64,000 bases of DNA from Flavobacterium ammonificans (GCF_020886115.1 NZ_AP025185.1:1860001-1924000), one strand, 5' to 3'. Counted from the stretch's first letter, positions 9,452-19,305 are shown. Numbers and translations are program-made. Notes: generated by a model not told the origin, from the sequence alone.

Positions 9452-9452
9452 A

Positions 9453-9480
9453 AAAAGGAGTTCATTTTTGAACTCCTTTT
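9453..9480. terminator. Intrinsic terminator between menD and the M28 peptidase
   Basis: A 12-bp stem (AAAAGGAGTTCA with TGAACTCCTTTT) and a four-base loop immediately after the menD stop. A-tract and T-tract arms allow function in both directions for the convergent genes. Confidence 0.85.
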
Positions 9481-9483
9481 ATT

Positions 9484-10836
9484 TTATTTAACAGGTATAG
9501 GAAAGACAGGTAAACTGGCATGACCTAGCTCATCAACGGATTGTATCGCAAACAAAAAATTATCTTTTGAATACGGAATCGTTGCGGATGTATTTTTTAC
9601 AAAAATTGTTTTTTCCCAGTGTGAAGCCGAAGTTTCGCGAACTAAGACATTATAACCATAAACAGCTTTCCCTTCGGGAGCAGTCCAAACTAAATCAGAA
9701 AAATTAGTTAACTCAGTGACTTTAATACCTACATTTTTTGGTGCTTTTGGCGACCAAGCTAAATTACTTAAGGTAGCCAAGTTAGAAGCGGTTACTTTTC
9801 GCATGTATTCAAAATCCATGAATTCAGGTAAATCGCCAAATTGAGTTCCATTTTCTAAACGAACATCTTGGTGTTGGTGATCGTAGTTTTCATTCATTTC
9901 GCAAAAGCGAATGGCTGTGAATCCGTTTTGAGAAAATGGTGTGTGATCTCCACCACGTAAAAAGCGGTCGTTTCGGTACACTAAATTGATATTTAATTGG
10001 TCAACGTATTGATTGGTTGTTGTCTTAATATAACGTGCTAACAATCGTGAAGGACTGTCATTTTCACGATTGGTTGATTTTCTTACTTTGGCTTCAGCCT
10101 CAGTTTCAAGATATGGAATGGCTTCGCTAAAAACGCGCACATTAATATTGTCACGTAATCCGGTTCCGTTAGACAAACTATTACCAATCATGTCATTATT
10201 CAACATAGCAATAATATTCCAATTTTCAGCCTTGGCTTTTTCAGCCAAATGCCTAGCGCCATAGAGACCTTGTTCTTCACCAACTACAGCAACGAAAATA
10301 ATGGTAAATGGGAATGATCTTTTGCTCATAATTCGGCTTATTTCCATTACCGCCGCTACGCCGGATCCATCATCATTAGCACCTGGAGCATCAATTTTAG
10401 AATCCATTACATCAGAGGCACGCGAATCCAAATGTCCACTTATAATTAGCACACGATTATCAGTTGGATCAGTTCCTTTTAAAGTTGCCATTACATTTCC
10501 TAACTGACTGTCAACTGCAATTCGTCTACCATCGGCTTTAATGGTAAAATAATCTATTTCAGCCGTCAATCTTCCATTGGAATCTTTAGCATATTTATCA
10601 AATTCTGCTTTCACCCAACGTTGTGCAGCTCCAATTCCACGGGTAGTACTTTTGGTATCACTCAAAGTATGTCGTGTGCCAAAAGAAACTAATTTACGAA
10701 CTGTGGATTCCATGTTGGAGGCACTAATTTCGCTTACCATTTTTGAAATCTCTGCATCGCTAACAGTGGTTTGCGAATAGCTATTTTGCGTAATCAATCC
10801 CAAAAAGAGTGCGCAAACAATAGAAGTAATTTTCAT
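9484..10836 (-). CDS. Secreted M28-family metallopeptidase with FN3-like C-terminus
   Basis: The start is placed at the ATG at 10836 (450 residues) because it begins a signal peptide (MKITSIVCALFLGLITQNSYSQ); the frame extends to 10860 without support. Zinc ligands of the M28 aminopeptidase family are visible: His135 in SGHLDSR, Asp155 in GANDDGSG, the catalytic Glu pair E187/E188 in GEEQGLYG, Asp215 in LNNDMIG, and a late His in GGDHTPFS. Residues ~365-450 look like a fibronectin type III module (PKNVGIKVTEL...YGYNVLVRE). It is probably a periplasmic or extracellular enzyme that trims peptides. No T9SS sorting domain is present. Confidence 0.88.
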   Translation of the reverse strand: MKITSIVCALFLGLITQNSYSQTTVSDAEISKMVSEISASNMESTVRKLVSFGTRHTLSDTKSTTRGIGAAQRWVKAEFDKYAKDSNGRLTAEIDYFTIKADGRRIAVDSQLGNVMATLKGTDPTDNRVLIISGHLDSRASDVMDSKIDAPGANDDGSGVAAVMEISRIMSKRSFPFTIIFVAVVGEEQGLYGARHLAEKAKAENWNIIAMLNNDMIGNSLSNGTGLRDNINVRVFSEAIPYLETEAEAKVRKSTNRENDSPSRLLARYIKTTTNQYVDQLNINLVYRNDRFLRGGDHTPFSQNGFTAIRFCEMNENYDHQHQDVRLENGTQFGDLPEFMDFEYMRKVTASNLATLSNLAWSPKAPKNVGIKVTELTNFSDLVWTAPEGKAVYGYNVLVRETSASHWEKTIFVKNTSATIPYSKDNFLFAIQSVDELGHASLPVFPIPVK

Positions 10837-10886
10837 ATATTCAAGTATTTGTATTTTCAAATTTAGTAAAAGAGATTGAATAAATT

Positions 10887-11747
10887 TTATTTTATAAATT
10901 CAATTATCTTATGAATCACATTGGCATCGCCCAATATTTTTCGATGACCTAATCCTTTTGTGATCATCAATTCACCGTTTTTTACATGCTGATGAATATT
11001 TATTCCAGCTTTTACAGGCACTTCATAATCATTCTCATCATGAACGACTAAAATAGGTTTTTCAATTGCTTCTGCTGCTTTGAAAGCGGAATAATTATCC
11101 ATTGCTTCATTGTATTTGTTTTCAAAGTGAGCTCTTAATTTTAAACCGATTACTGGCTTTAATTGTAATTTTTTAATAAAATCATCAATAATATCGTGAA
11201 CAATATCACCGCTACCAATAACAATAATTTTGTCAGTTTTAAATCCTGATTTTGCTGCGTTGAGTACTGCCATTCCGCCTAGGGAGTGACCAATAGCCAC
11301 TTCAAATGGGCCATATTGCTTTTCTAATTCAAAAATAGAAGCAATAAATTCCAACATGATACTAGAATTTCCAGGTGATTTTCCATGAGCAGGCGCATCA
11401 AAACTTACTGTTGCATAACCTTCTTTAAGCAAAGCATCTGCAATTTTAAAAAGTTGCGTTCCACGTCCTGACCAACCGTGAACTAAAAGTACTTTTTTAT
11501 CACTTTTGCCATATTGATATACCATTATGGATTTATTAATCGAGGGAACAGGAATCAATTGTTGAATACTATTGGTATCCATTTCCAATTCACGTTTTGG
11601 AATTCTGTGTTTAATTGGTGTGGTGAATAATTTAGCAGCATATAAAACTACTGCCTTGGTTGAAATTAGGTATAAAAACTGTCCAGTTTTTATAATAAAT
11701 TTAGGGATTGGTAAAGGATCTAGTTTTTTATTTTTCTTCTTAGTCAT
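10887..11747 (-). CDS. Alpha/beta hydrolase
   Basis: A 286-residue serine hydrolase. The nucleophile elbow is GHSLGG with Ser155; the charge-relay Asp lies in VVHDENDYEVP and the His in GLGHRKILG. The oxyanion region is LLVHGWSGRGTQ. Residues ~20-45 are hydrophobic and may form a membrane anchor without a cleavage site, placing the catalytic domain at the inner membrane. The substrate cannot be predicted. It sits 50 bp upstream of the M28 peptidase gene on the same strand, which makes co-transcription possible. Confidence 0.78.
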   Translation of the reverse strand: MTKKKNKKLDPLPIPKFIIKTGQFLYLISTKAVVLYAAKLFTTPIKHRIPKRELEMDTNSIQQLIPVPSINKSIMVYQYGKSDKKVLLVHGWSGRGTQLFKIADALLKEGYATVSFDAPAHGKSPGNSSIMLEFIASIFELEKQYGPFEVAIGHSLGGMAVLNAAKSGFKTDKIIVIGSGDIVHDIIDDFIKKLQLKPVIGLKLRAHFENKYNEAMDNYSAFKAAEAIEKPILVVHDENDYEVPVKAGINIHQHVKNGELMITKGLGHRKILGDANVIHKIIEFIK

Positions 11748-11931
11748 GATTCATTTTTGTGAGTTCTAAAGTAGTTGTTTTTTCAATAACAATTGACTTT
11801 TTTAAGTTTAAATTGGTAATTTTTCGATTTAGATTGTAGTAAAATAGCGACTAACATTTTTTCAATTACCATTGTAAATAATGTAATTTTGTATTTCTTA
11901 AATCTTTAAAAAATGAAAAAACGTTTATTTA

Positions 11932-12732
11932 TTGGATTTGCTGTATGTAATCCTAGTTTTAGTTTCTTGTAAAACGAATCCGTTAACAGGAAAATCTACC
12001 TTGAATTTTGTTTCTAATTCTGAACTATTTCCTTCTTCTTTCCAACAATATGGAACATTCTTAAAGGAAAATAAAGTAGTAAATGGTACTACTGAAGCTA
12101 AATTAGTAGAAAATGTGGGTGTTAAAATTAAGTTGGCTGCTGAGAAGTATTTGAATTATTTAGGGCAAAACCAATACTTAAAGGACTATGCATGGGAATA
12201 TAAACTAGTCGAAAATGAACAAGTAAATGCTTGGTGTATGCCTGGCGGAAAGATTGTTGTCTATTCGGGGATTTTGCCAGTAACATTAAATGAAGCTGGT
12301 TTAGCTACAGTTATGGGGCATGAAGTATCTCATGCGTTAGCCAATCATGGTGCACAGCGAATGAGTGCTGCTAAATTACAACAACTCGGAGCAGTTGGAG
12401 TTACTTTGGCAACAGCGAAACAAGGTAAAGCCAAACAAAATCAATGGTTAGAGTATTACGGAATAGGTTCTCAAGTAGGAGGAATGCTGCCTTTTAGCAG
12501 AAGTCACGAGAGTGAAGCAGATAAAATTGGTTTAGCTCTTATGGCAATTGCAGGATATGATGTAGAAGAATCAGTTTTGTTTTGGGGGAGAATGGCTGCA
12601 AAATCTTCCGGAAAATCACAGCCCGAATTTATGAGTACGCATCCCTCTGATGCAACTCGAATTGCCAATTTAAAAGTATTAATCCCAGAAGCTAAAGCAA
12701 TAGCGTTGAAAGTTGGCATTATTTCAAATTAA
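11932..12732 (+). CDS. M48-family metalloprotease lipoprotein; signal peptide split by a frameshift
   Basis: The protease body is complete: the zinc motif HEVSH (His130, His134), the third ligand Glu193 in SHESEAD, and WCMPGGKIVVYSGIL, all typical of LoiP/YcaL-type periplasmic M48 lipoproteins. The lipobox LVLVSC is in this frame, but the only ATG with a normal basic start (MKKRLFIGFAV, at 11913) is in another frame and runs into a stop at the lipobox. Skipping one base near 11943 would give a normal signal, MKKRLFIGFAYVILVLVSC. The in-frame start is a TTG at 11932 and lacks the positive N-region. So this is either a real one-base insertion that damages export, or a sequencing error. Confidence 0.75.
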   Translation: MDLLYVILVLVSCKTNPLTGKSTLNFVSNSELFPSSFQQYGTFLKENKVVNGTTEAKLVENVGVKIKLAAEKYLNYLGQNQYLKDYAWEYKLVENEQVNAWCMPGGKIVVYSGILPVTLNEAGLATVMGHEVSHALANHGAQRMSAAKLQQLGAVGVTLATAKQGKAKQNQWLEYYGIGSQVGGMLPFSRSHESEADKIGLALMAIAGYDVEESVLFWGRMAAKSSGKSQPEFMSTHPSDATRIANLKVLIPEAKAIALKVGIISN

Positions 12733-12756
12733 ATTCCAGATGCACTTTATGTATCT

Positions 12757-12784
12757 AAGGCTATTTTTATGAATAGCCTTTTTT
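12757..12784 (+). terminator. Intrinsic terminator after the M48 protease gene
   Basis: A nine-base stem (AAGGCTATT with AATAGCCTT), a six-base loop and a run of T downstream of the stop codon. Confidence 0.8.
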
Positions 12785-12864
12785 GATAAAATGAGGTGAA
12801 ATAGAATAGTTTTCTATTTAGTGACAAAAAAATAAATAAATTAGCCACTTAAACTAAACTGATT

Positions 12865-14196
12865 ATGCCAAATTTACAAAAAGGAGATACTAAATTATTG
12901 AATGCTTGGGCTTTTTACGATTGGGCGAATTCGGTGTACTCTCTTGTGATTTCTTCAGCGGTATTTCCAATATTTTTCGAAGCACTTTTTACAGATCGCA
13001 GTCATTATATTATGATGTTTGGGTATTCTCTTAAGAATTCGGCCTTAATAAGTTTTGTAACTGCTTTTGCTTTTTTGGTGGTTGCCTTTGTTTCCCCTTT
13101 GCTTTCAGGTATTTCAGATTATGTAGGAAACAAAAAATCATTTATGAAGTTTTTCTGCTACTTAGGTGCTTTATCATGTATTGGTTTGTATTGGTTTAGC
13201 CTTGAAAGTATTTATATCAGTTTAGTATTTTACTTTTTAGGATTGGTAGGCTTTTGGGGAAGTTGGGTTTTTTATAATTCGTATCTTCCAGACATTGCCT
13301 ATGCGAATCAACAAGATGCAATCAGTGCTAAAGGTTTTTCATATGGCTATGTTGGCAGCGTAATTTTGTTAATCGTTAATTTAGGAATGATTATGATGCC
13401 AGATGCATTTGGGATAACAGGAACTAAGGGAGAAGCCGCTATGAAAGCGATGCGATATTCTTTTGTTATGGTTGGCGTATGGTGGATTTTGTTTAGTCAA
13501 TATACCTATTATTATTTACCAAAAGGGAATAAGATTGTAGCCAGTAGTATAAAGAAACATATCATCTTTAATGGGTTCAAAGAACTGAAAAAAGTTTGGT
13601 TATTATTGGCAGACAATTCCCCATTAAAGAAATATCTTGGCAGTTTTTTTGTGTATAGTATGGCAGTACAAACGGTAATGTTGATTGCTACTTATTTTGG
13701 TGCGCAAGAAATTCAATGGGCATCACAAAGTGAAAGTACTACAGGATTAATTATTTGTATTCTTTTGATACAATTGGTTGCTATTGTCGGAGCAACATTT
13801 ACTTCTAAAGCTTCAAAAAAGTACGGTAATATCCCTACTTTGATTGCTATTAATGGGTTTTGGATTGTTCTTTGTGTTTTGGCTTATTTTATTTATTTAC
13901 CAATTCATTTTTATGTAATGGCTTCTTTAGTAGGTTTAGTGATGGGAGGAATTCAAGCTTTGTCTCGATCTACGTATTCTAAATTATTACCTGAAACTGA
14001 GGATACAGCTTCCTTTTTTAGTTTTTACGATGTAGCTGAGAAAATTGGAATTGTTATTGGAATGTGTGTTTATGGAATTATAGACCAAATTACTGGAAGT
14101 CCGAGATTTGCTATTGTTTTTTTAGGTATCTTCTTTGTAATTGGTTTGCTATTATTAAAGCGTGTTCCAAAAACAGCTGCTTTATCAACTAAATAA
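12865..14196 (+). CDS. MFS transporter, UMF1/Atg22-like
   Basis: A 443-residue protein with about twelve membrane segments. The opening NAWAFYDWANSVYSLVISSAVFP and the segment MGGIQALSRSTYSKLLPE are hallmarks of the UMF1 family, the bacterial relatives of the yeast vacuolar effluxer Atg22. The family is widespread in Bacteroidota; substrates are not established in bacteria, and amino-acid efflux is suggested by the yeast homologue. It lies upstream of lon but is separated from it by a hairpin, so it is probably its own transcript. Confidence 0.85.
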   Translation: MPNLQKGDTKLLNAWAFYDWANSVYSLVISSAVFPIFFEALFTDRSHYIMMFGYSLKNSALISFVTAFAFLVVAFVSPLLSGISDYVGNKKSFMKFFCYLGALSCIGLYWFSLESIYISLVFYFLGLVGFWGSWVFYNSYLPDIAYANQQDAISAKGFSYGYVGSVILLIVNLGMIMMPDAFGITGTKGEAAMKAMRYSFVMVGVWWILFSQYTYYYLPKGNKIVASSIKKHIIFNGFKELKKVWLLLADNSPLKKYLGSFFVYSMAVQTVMLIATYFGAQEIQWASQSESTTGLIICILLIQLVAIVGATFTSKASKKYGNIPTLIAINGFWIVLCVLAYFIYLPIHFYVMASLVGLVMGGIQALSRSTYSKLLPETEDTASFFSFYDVAEKIGIVIGMCVYGIIDQITGSPRFAIVFLGIFFVIGLLLLKRVPKTAALSTK

Positions 14197-14245
14197 TCAA
14201 TTGTACTTTTTGGCACAAAGATTGACCTACTTATCCTCGGTTATG

Positions 14246-14269
14246 AAAAAGCTACGTCTCGTAGTTTTT
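14246..14269 (+). terminator. Probable terminator between the UMF1 transporter and lon
   Basis: AAAAAGCTACG, a three-base loop, then CGTAGTTTTT: a ten-pair stem with one bulged G, followed by T residues. It is weaker than the other terminators here. Confidence 0.55.
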
Positions 14270-14317
14270 ATCTATTGAATTTCGAAAAATTAATGACAAA
14301 ACGACTTATTATACTTT

Positions 14318-16771
14318 ATGTCAAATCATAAAATACTTACCATTGACAATCTGTCACTTCAAGAATTTGATTCGGAGGCAGAATTAATTCCATTATTGAC
14401 GCCAGAAGATGAAGAGGAAATGAACAACGAACTCTTGCCTGATTCACTGCCAATTTTGCCTTTGCGAAATATGGTCTTGTTTCCAGGCGTTGTTATTCCA
14501 ATTACTGCCGGACGTGACAAGTCTATTAAATTAATCAATGATGCCAATGCGTCTGGGAAGAATATTGGTGTTGTTGCACAGAAAAATGAAGAAGACGAAG
14601 ATCCAACCAAAGATGATATTCACACTGTAGGAACTGTAGCTCGAATTCTTAGAGTGCTAAAAATGCCTGATGGCAACATTACTATTATACTCCAAGGAAA
14701 AAAGCGTTTCGAAATTGCAGAAGTAGTTTCGGAAGAACCCTATATTACTGCTAAAGTAAAAGAAGTTCCTGAAAAACGTCCTAAAAAGAACGATACCGAA
14801 TTCAATGCGATTATTGATTCACTAAAAGAATTAGCAGTTAAGATTATACAAGAAAGCCCTAATTTACCTAGCGAAGCGACTTTTGCTATTAAGAATATTG
14901 AAAGCAAATCGTTTTTGGTCAATTTTGTTTCATCCAATATGAACCTTTCGGTAAAAGAGAAACAAGATTTATTAAAAATCAATGATCTTAAAGACCGTGC
15001 TTTAGAAACTTTACGTTTTATGAACGTAGAGTTGCAAAAATTGGAATTGAAAAATGACATTCAGTCTAAAGTGCGTTTTGATTTAGACCAACAACAACGT
15101 GAATATTTTCTTCACCAACAAATGAAAACCATTCAAGAAGAATTGGGTGGTGTTTCGCATGAAGAGGAGTTTGACGAAATGAGTCAGCGCGCAAAAACTA
15201 AAAAATGGGACGAAACAACGCAAAAGCACTTTGAAAAAGAATTGTCAAAATTGCGTAGAATGAATCCGCAAGCGCCTGACTTTAGTATCCAAAGAAACTA
15301 TTTGGATTTGTTTTTGGATTTGCCTTGGAATGAGTTTTCCGAAGATAATTTCGATTTAAAACGCGCGCAAAAAATTCTGGATCGCGATCACTTTGGTCTA
15401 GAAGAAGTAAAGAAAAGAATGATTGAACATTTGGCAGTGTTGAAATTGCGAAATGATATGAAGTCTCCCATTATATGTTTAACAGGACCTCCAGGTGTAG
15501 GTAAAACTTCCATTGGACGTTCTATTGCTGAGGCGTTGGGTAGAAAATATGTTCGAATTTCTTTAGGCGGATTGCGTGATGAGGCTGAAATTAGAGGGCA
15601 TAGAAAAACATACATTGGGGCTTTGCCTGGTCGAATTATTCAAAGTTTGAAAAAAGCGGGAACCTCTAATCCAGTTTTTGTTTTGGACGAAATAGATAAG
15701 CTTTCCAATAGCCATAGTGGAGATCCTTCTTCTGCCTTGTTAGAAGTTTTGGATCCTGAGCAAAACAATTCATTTTACGATAATTTCCTTGAAATGGGAT
15801 ACGATTTATCTAAAGTAATGTTTATAGCTACTTCTAATAATATGGCTACCATTCAACCTGCTTTACGAGACAGAATGGAAGTGATTAAAATGTCGGGATA
15901 CACTATTGAAGAGAAAGTAGAAATTGCTCGTCAGCATTTGTTTCCAAGACAATTGAGAGAACACGGACTGACTTCGAAAGAGTTGACAATTGGAAAAAAA
16001 CAATTAGAAAAAATTGTAGAGGGTTATACGCGTGAGTCTGGTGTTCGTGGTTTAGAAAATAAATTAGCACAAGTGATCCGAAATGCAGCAAAATCTGTTG
16101 CAATGGAGGAGGAGTACAATAAAAAAGTAACTGATGAAGACATTTTAAAAGTATTAGGAGTTCCAAGATTGGAAAGAGACAAATACGAAAGTAATGATGT
16201 AGCAGGAGTGGTTACAGGATTAGCTTGGACAAGTGTTGGTGGCGATATTTTATTTATCGAATCCTTACTTTCTCCAGGAAAAGGAACCATGACTATTACT
16301 GGAAATTTAGGTACAGTAATGAAGGAATCAGCTACAATTGCTTTGGAATTTATTAAAGCCAATGCGCAAGCCTTAGGACTTAATTCGGATATTCTAAATA
16401 AATTCAATATTCATTTGCACGTTCCAGAAGGAGCTACCCCAAAAGACGGGCCAAGTGCCGGAATTGCAATGTTAACTTCTTTAGTTTCCTTATTTTCTCA
16501 AAAAAGGGTTAAGAAAAATTTAGCTATGACAGGAGAAATAACATTAAGAGGAAAGGTATTGCCTGTGGGCGGAATAAAAGAGAAAATATTAGCTGCAAAA
16601 AGAGCGAATATTAAGGAAATTATTTTGTGTCACGAAAACAAAAGGGATATAGACGAAATCAAACCGGAATATCTGGATGGTCTTACTTTTCATTATGTGA
16701 AGGAGATGAGCGAAGTATTGCAAATAGCAATAACCGATCAGAAAGTTAAAAACGCTAAAAAATTAGATTAA
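14318..16771 (+). CDS. lon: ATP-dependent Lon protease
   Basis: An 817-residue cytosolic AAA+ serine protease that degrades misfolded and regulatory proteins. The domains are in the canonical order: the LON substrate-binding domain from ~residue 44 (LPILPLRNMVLFPG), helical linkers, the AAA+ module with Walker A GPPGVGKTS and Walker B VFVLDEIDK, and the protease domain with the dyad Ser713 (KDGPSAG) and Lys756 (GGIKEK). The acidic N-terminal extension of about 40 residues (EDEEEMNNELL) is usual for Bacteroidota Lon. It appears monocistronic, with a terminator after it. Confidence 0.96.
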   Translation: MSNHKILTIDNLSLQEFDSEAELIPLLTPEDEEEMNNELLPDSLPILPLRNMVLFPGVVIPITAGRDKSIKLINDANASGKNIGVVAQKNEEDEDPTKDDIHTVGTVARILRVLKMPDGNITIILQGKKRFEIAEVVSEEPYITAKVKEVPEKRPKKNDTEFNAIIDSLKELAVKIIQESPNLPSEATFAIKNIESKSFLVNFVSSNMNLSVKEKQDLLKINDLKDRALETLRFMNVELQKLELKNDIQSKVRFDLDQQQREYFLHQQMKTIQEELGGVSHEEEFDEMSQRAKTKKWDETTQKHFEKELSKLRRMNPQAPDFSIQRNYLDLFLDLPWNEFSEDNFDLKRAQKILDRDHFGLEEVKKRMIEHLAVLKLRNDMKSPIICLTGPPGVGKTSIGRSIAEALGRKYVRISLGGLRDEAEIRGHRKTYIGALPGRIIQSLKKAGTSNPVFVLDEIDKLSNSHSGDPSSALLEVLDPEQNNSFYDNFLEMGYDLSKVMFIATSNNMATIQPALRDRMEVIKMSGYTIEEKVEIARQHLFPRQLREHGLTSKELTIGKKQLEKIVEGYTRESGVRGLENKLAQVIRNAAKSVAMEEEYNKKVTDEDILKVLGVPRLERDKYESNDVAGVVTGLAWTSVGGDILFIESLLSPGKGTMTITGNLGTVMKESATIALEFIKANAQALGLNSDILNKFNIHLHVPEGATPKDGPSAGIAMLTSLVSLFSQKRVKKNLAMTGEITLRGKVLPVGGIKEKILAAKRANIKEIILCHENKRDIDEIKPEYLDGLTFHYVKEMSEVLQIAITDQKVKNAKKLD

Positions 16772-16793
16772 AACTATTCTTTTCAAAATAAAC

Positions 16794-16844
16794 AATTCCA
16801 AATTTCAAACTGATTATTTTTCAGTTTTGGAGTTTGGAATTTTT
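16794..16844 (+). terminator. Imperfect terminator hairpin after lon
   Basis: A long imperfect inverted repeat: AATTCCAAA...AAACTGA at 16794-16813 pairs with TCAG...TTTGGAATT ending at ~16841, followed by T residues. Confidence 0.6.
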
Positions 16845-16910
16845 CATTTATTGTATTTATAATTTTATCTTCGCAACGCAAGATTTTAATAGCAACATAA
16901 ATTTACCATT

Positions 16911-17606
16911 TTGACTAAAAAAATAACAATAGCGATTGACGGATTTTCATCTACTGGAAAAAGTACTTTGGCAAAGCAACTGGCAAAGCACTTAGGTTAT
17001 ATCTATGTAGATACAGGAGCAATGTACCGAGCCGTAGCATTTTTTGCTATGCAAAATAATTTAATTTCATCTGATTCTTTTAATAAGGTGGAGTTAGTTA
17101 ATCAATTAAAAGACATAATTTTAGAATTTAAATTTAATACGGATTTAGGTTTTGCAGAAATGTACTTGAATGGAGACAATGTAGAAAAAGCTATCCGTAC
17201 AATTGAAGTTTCTGGTTTTGTAAGTAAAGTGGCCGAAGTATCTGAGGTTCGCGCTAAATTAGTGGAACAGCAGCAAGAAATGGGAAAAAACAAAGCGATT
17301 GTTATGGATGGTCGAGATATTGGTACGGTTGTATTTCCAGATGCTGAATTAAAAGTATTTATGACTGCAAGTGCCAGTACCCGTGCACAACGTCGCTATG
17401 ATGAATTACTGCAAAAAGGTGATGTAGTGACTTACGAAGAAGTATTAAAAAACGTCGAAGAACGCGACTATATTGACACACATCGCGAGGATTCTCCATT
17501 AGTAATGGCTTCAGATGCTGTAGAAATCGATAATTCGTATTTAAATAGAGAAGAACAGTTTCAAGCTGTTTTGGATTTAGTAAACAACATAATTAAAGAA
17601 GATTAA
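16911..17606 (+). CDS. cmk: Cytidylate kinase
   Basis: A 231-residue P-loop kinase that phosphorylates CMP and dCMP. It shows the Walker A DGFSSTGKST, the NMP-binding YVDTGAMYRAVA, the DGRDIGTVVFPDA core and the lid region ASTRAQRRYDEL. The start codon is TTG; no ATG exists at the expected N-terminus and homologues begin at the same point, so TTG is the best choice. It stands between lon and the nucleoside permease gene on the same strand, 66 bp before the latter. Confidence 0.93.
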   Translation: MTKKITIAIDGFSSTGKSTLAKQLAKHLGYIYVDTGAMYRAVAFFAMQNNLISSDSFNKVELVNQLKDIILEFKFNTDLGFAEMYLNGDNVEKAIRTIEVSGFVSKVAEVSEVRAKLVEQQQEMGKNKAIVMDGRDIGTVVFPDAELKVFMTASASTRAQRRYDELLQKGDVVTYEEVLKNVEERDYIDTHREDSPLVMASDAVEIDNSYLNREEQFQAVLDLVNNIIKED

Positions 17607-17672
17607 TTTTTTGCGTATTTCTTTTTTAATATTAGATTTACAAACTATTTACCACAAAAACATAAATCAATT

Positions 17673-18998
17673 ATGAGTATAAAATTTAGATTGACGGTCA
17701 TGAGCTTTTTACAGTTCTTTGTTTGGGGAGCTTGGTTGATCACAATTGGAACCTATTGTTTTAATGCTAAAGGTTGGACAGGTGCTGAGTTTGGAGCTAT
17801 TTTTTCTACTCTAGGGCTTTCTTCTTTATTTATGCCTGCCATAACCGGAATTATTGCTGACAAATGGTTGAATGCCGAAAAATTATATGGGATTCTTCAT
17901 ATTTTGTATGGAATTATATTGATTTATGTGCCAAAAGTAGATGATCCCAATGTATTATATTATGTGATTTTCGGAGCTATGATTTGTTACATGCCGACGA
18001 TTTCGTTGTCTAATTCAATAGCATATACCATACTTAAAAATAATAAATATGACGTGGTAAAAGTTTTTCCACCTATTCGTGTTTGGGGAACTATTGGTTT
18101 TATTGCTGCGATGTGGTTAACCAATATTTTTAGTTCGCCAAATCCACCAAGTTTCATTCATGATTTTGGATTGAGTGTCGGTAATGGAATCGCTAGTTTA
18201 TTAGACAGTCCGGTTACGGCAAATCAATTTTATTTTGCTGCATTTTTCGCAATTGTATTAGGGATTTATTCATTCACTTTGCCCCAATGTCCACCACAAC
18301 GATTGATTTCAAAAGACGCTTCTTTTACAGAGCAATTAGGATTAAATGCATTTAAATTATTTTCTAATTCAAAAATGGCTTTATTCTTATTGTTTTCTAT
18401 GTTTTTAGGTGCTGCTTTGCAATTAACTAATATGTATGGTGATGCTTATCTCAATGATTTTAAAAACTTTCCAGAATACAAAGATTCAATTGTAGTTAGT
18501 TCTTCAACCATTATCATGTCAATTTCTCAAATTTCTGAAACGGTGTTTATTTTGGCAATTCCATTTTTCTTAAAACGATTTGGAATTAAACAAGTTATGT
18601 TGTTTTCAATGATTGCTTGGGTTTTGCGGTTTGGGTTGTTTGCATACGGAGATCCGGCTGAAGGACTTTGGATGATCATTGTATCTTGTATAGTATACGG
18701 AATGGCATTTGATTTTTTCAATATTTCAGGTTCATTATTTGTAGAAACTACAACTGATTCTTCAATTCGATCTTCTGCACAAGGCTTATTTATGATGATG
18801 ACCAATGGTGTAGGTGCTTTTTTAGGAAGTTATGTAAGTGGTTTAGTGATTGACAATTATTATACTCAAAACGGAATTAAAGATTGGCATAACATCTGGA
18901 TTGCTTTTTCTATTTATTCTTTAATTATTGGTTTAACATTTGCTATTTTCTTTAAACACAAACACAATCCAGCTGAACTAGAACAAGTAGAACATTAA
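17673..18998 (+). CDS. Nucleoside:H+ symporter family MFS permease
   Basis: A 441-residue inner-membrane protein with about twelve helices. The start LRLTVMSFLQFFVWGAW-type motif (here FRLTVMSFLQFFVWGAWL), NSIAYTIL, PPIRVWGTIGFI and FNISGSLFVE are typical of the NupG/XapB nucleoside transporter family. It probably imports nucleosides with protons, which would fit functionally with the cytidylate kinase just upstream; that pairing is inference. Sugar specificity cannot be told from sequence alone. Confidence 0.85.
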   Translation: MSIKFRLTVMSFLQFFVWGAWLITIGTYCFNAKGWTGAEFGAIFSTLGLSSLFMPAITGIIADKWLNAEKLYGILHILYGIILIYVPKVDDPNVLYYVIFGAMICYMPTISLSNSIAYTILKNNKYDVVKVFPPIRVWGTIGFIAAMWLTNIFSSPNPPSFIHDFGLSVGNGIASLLDSPVTANQFYFAAFFAIVLGIYSFTLPQCPPQRLISKDASFTEQLGLNAFKLFSNSKMALFLLFSMFLGAALQLTNMYGDAYLNDFKNFPEYKDSIVVSSSTIIMSISQISETVFILAIPFFLKRFGIKQVMLFSMIAWVLRFGLFAYGDPAEGLWMIIVSCIVYGMAFDFFNISGSLFVETTTDSSIRSSAQGLFMMMTNGVGAFLGSYVSGLVIDNYYTQNGIKDWHNIWIAFSIYSLIIGLTFAIFFKHKHNPAELEQVEH

Positions 18999-19305
18999 AC
19001 GTTAAGTTTCTAGATAGTATATAAACCAAGATTTATTCTTGTTTTTTTTATGCTTATTTACCAAATTAGTAAGATGGTTTTGATACAATTATTAGTTAAA
19101 TGCTATTTGTTCTGATTGTCAGTGAATTAATGATTTGTTTTCTATTAAAATAAATTTGATAATTGTATAAAGTTGTATTACCTTTGCCCACCTTTAGGTG
19201 AATAAGGATTTCCTCTAGGTATCAATTAATTATACAAACAACTTCTGTTGTTTTCTTTCGCTTTCAGAAATCCGAGAAAATACAGAATACAAATTTTTAA
19301 TCAGC
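18999..19305 (+). promoter_or_regulatory. rpsA promoter and leader
   Basis: This 307-bp gene-free stretch holds a good Bacteroidota promoter: TTTG at 19155-19158, 20 bp, then TACCTTTG at 19179-19186. Transcription would begin near 19192, giving a leader of about 115 nt before rpsA. The leader starts with the palindrome CACCTTTAGGTG (19189-19200). The upstream part (19000-19150) is AT-rich with nothing recognised. Confidence 0.6.
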
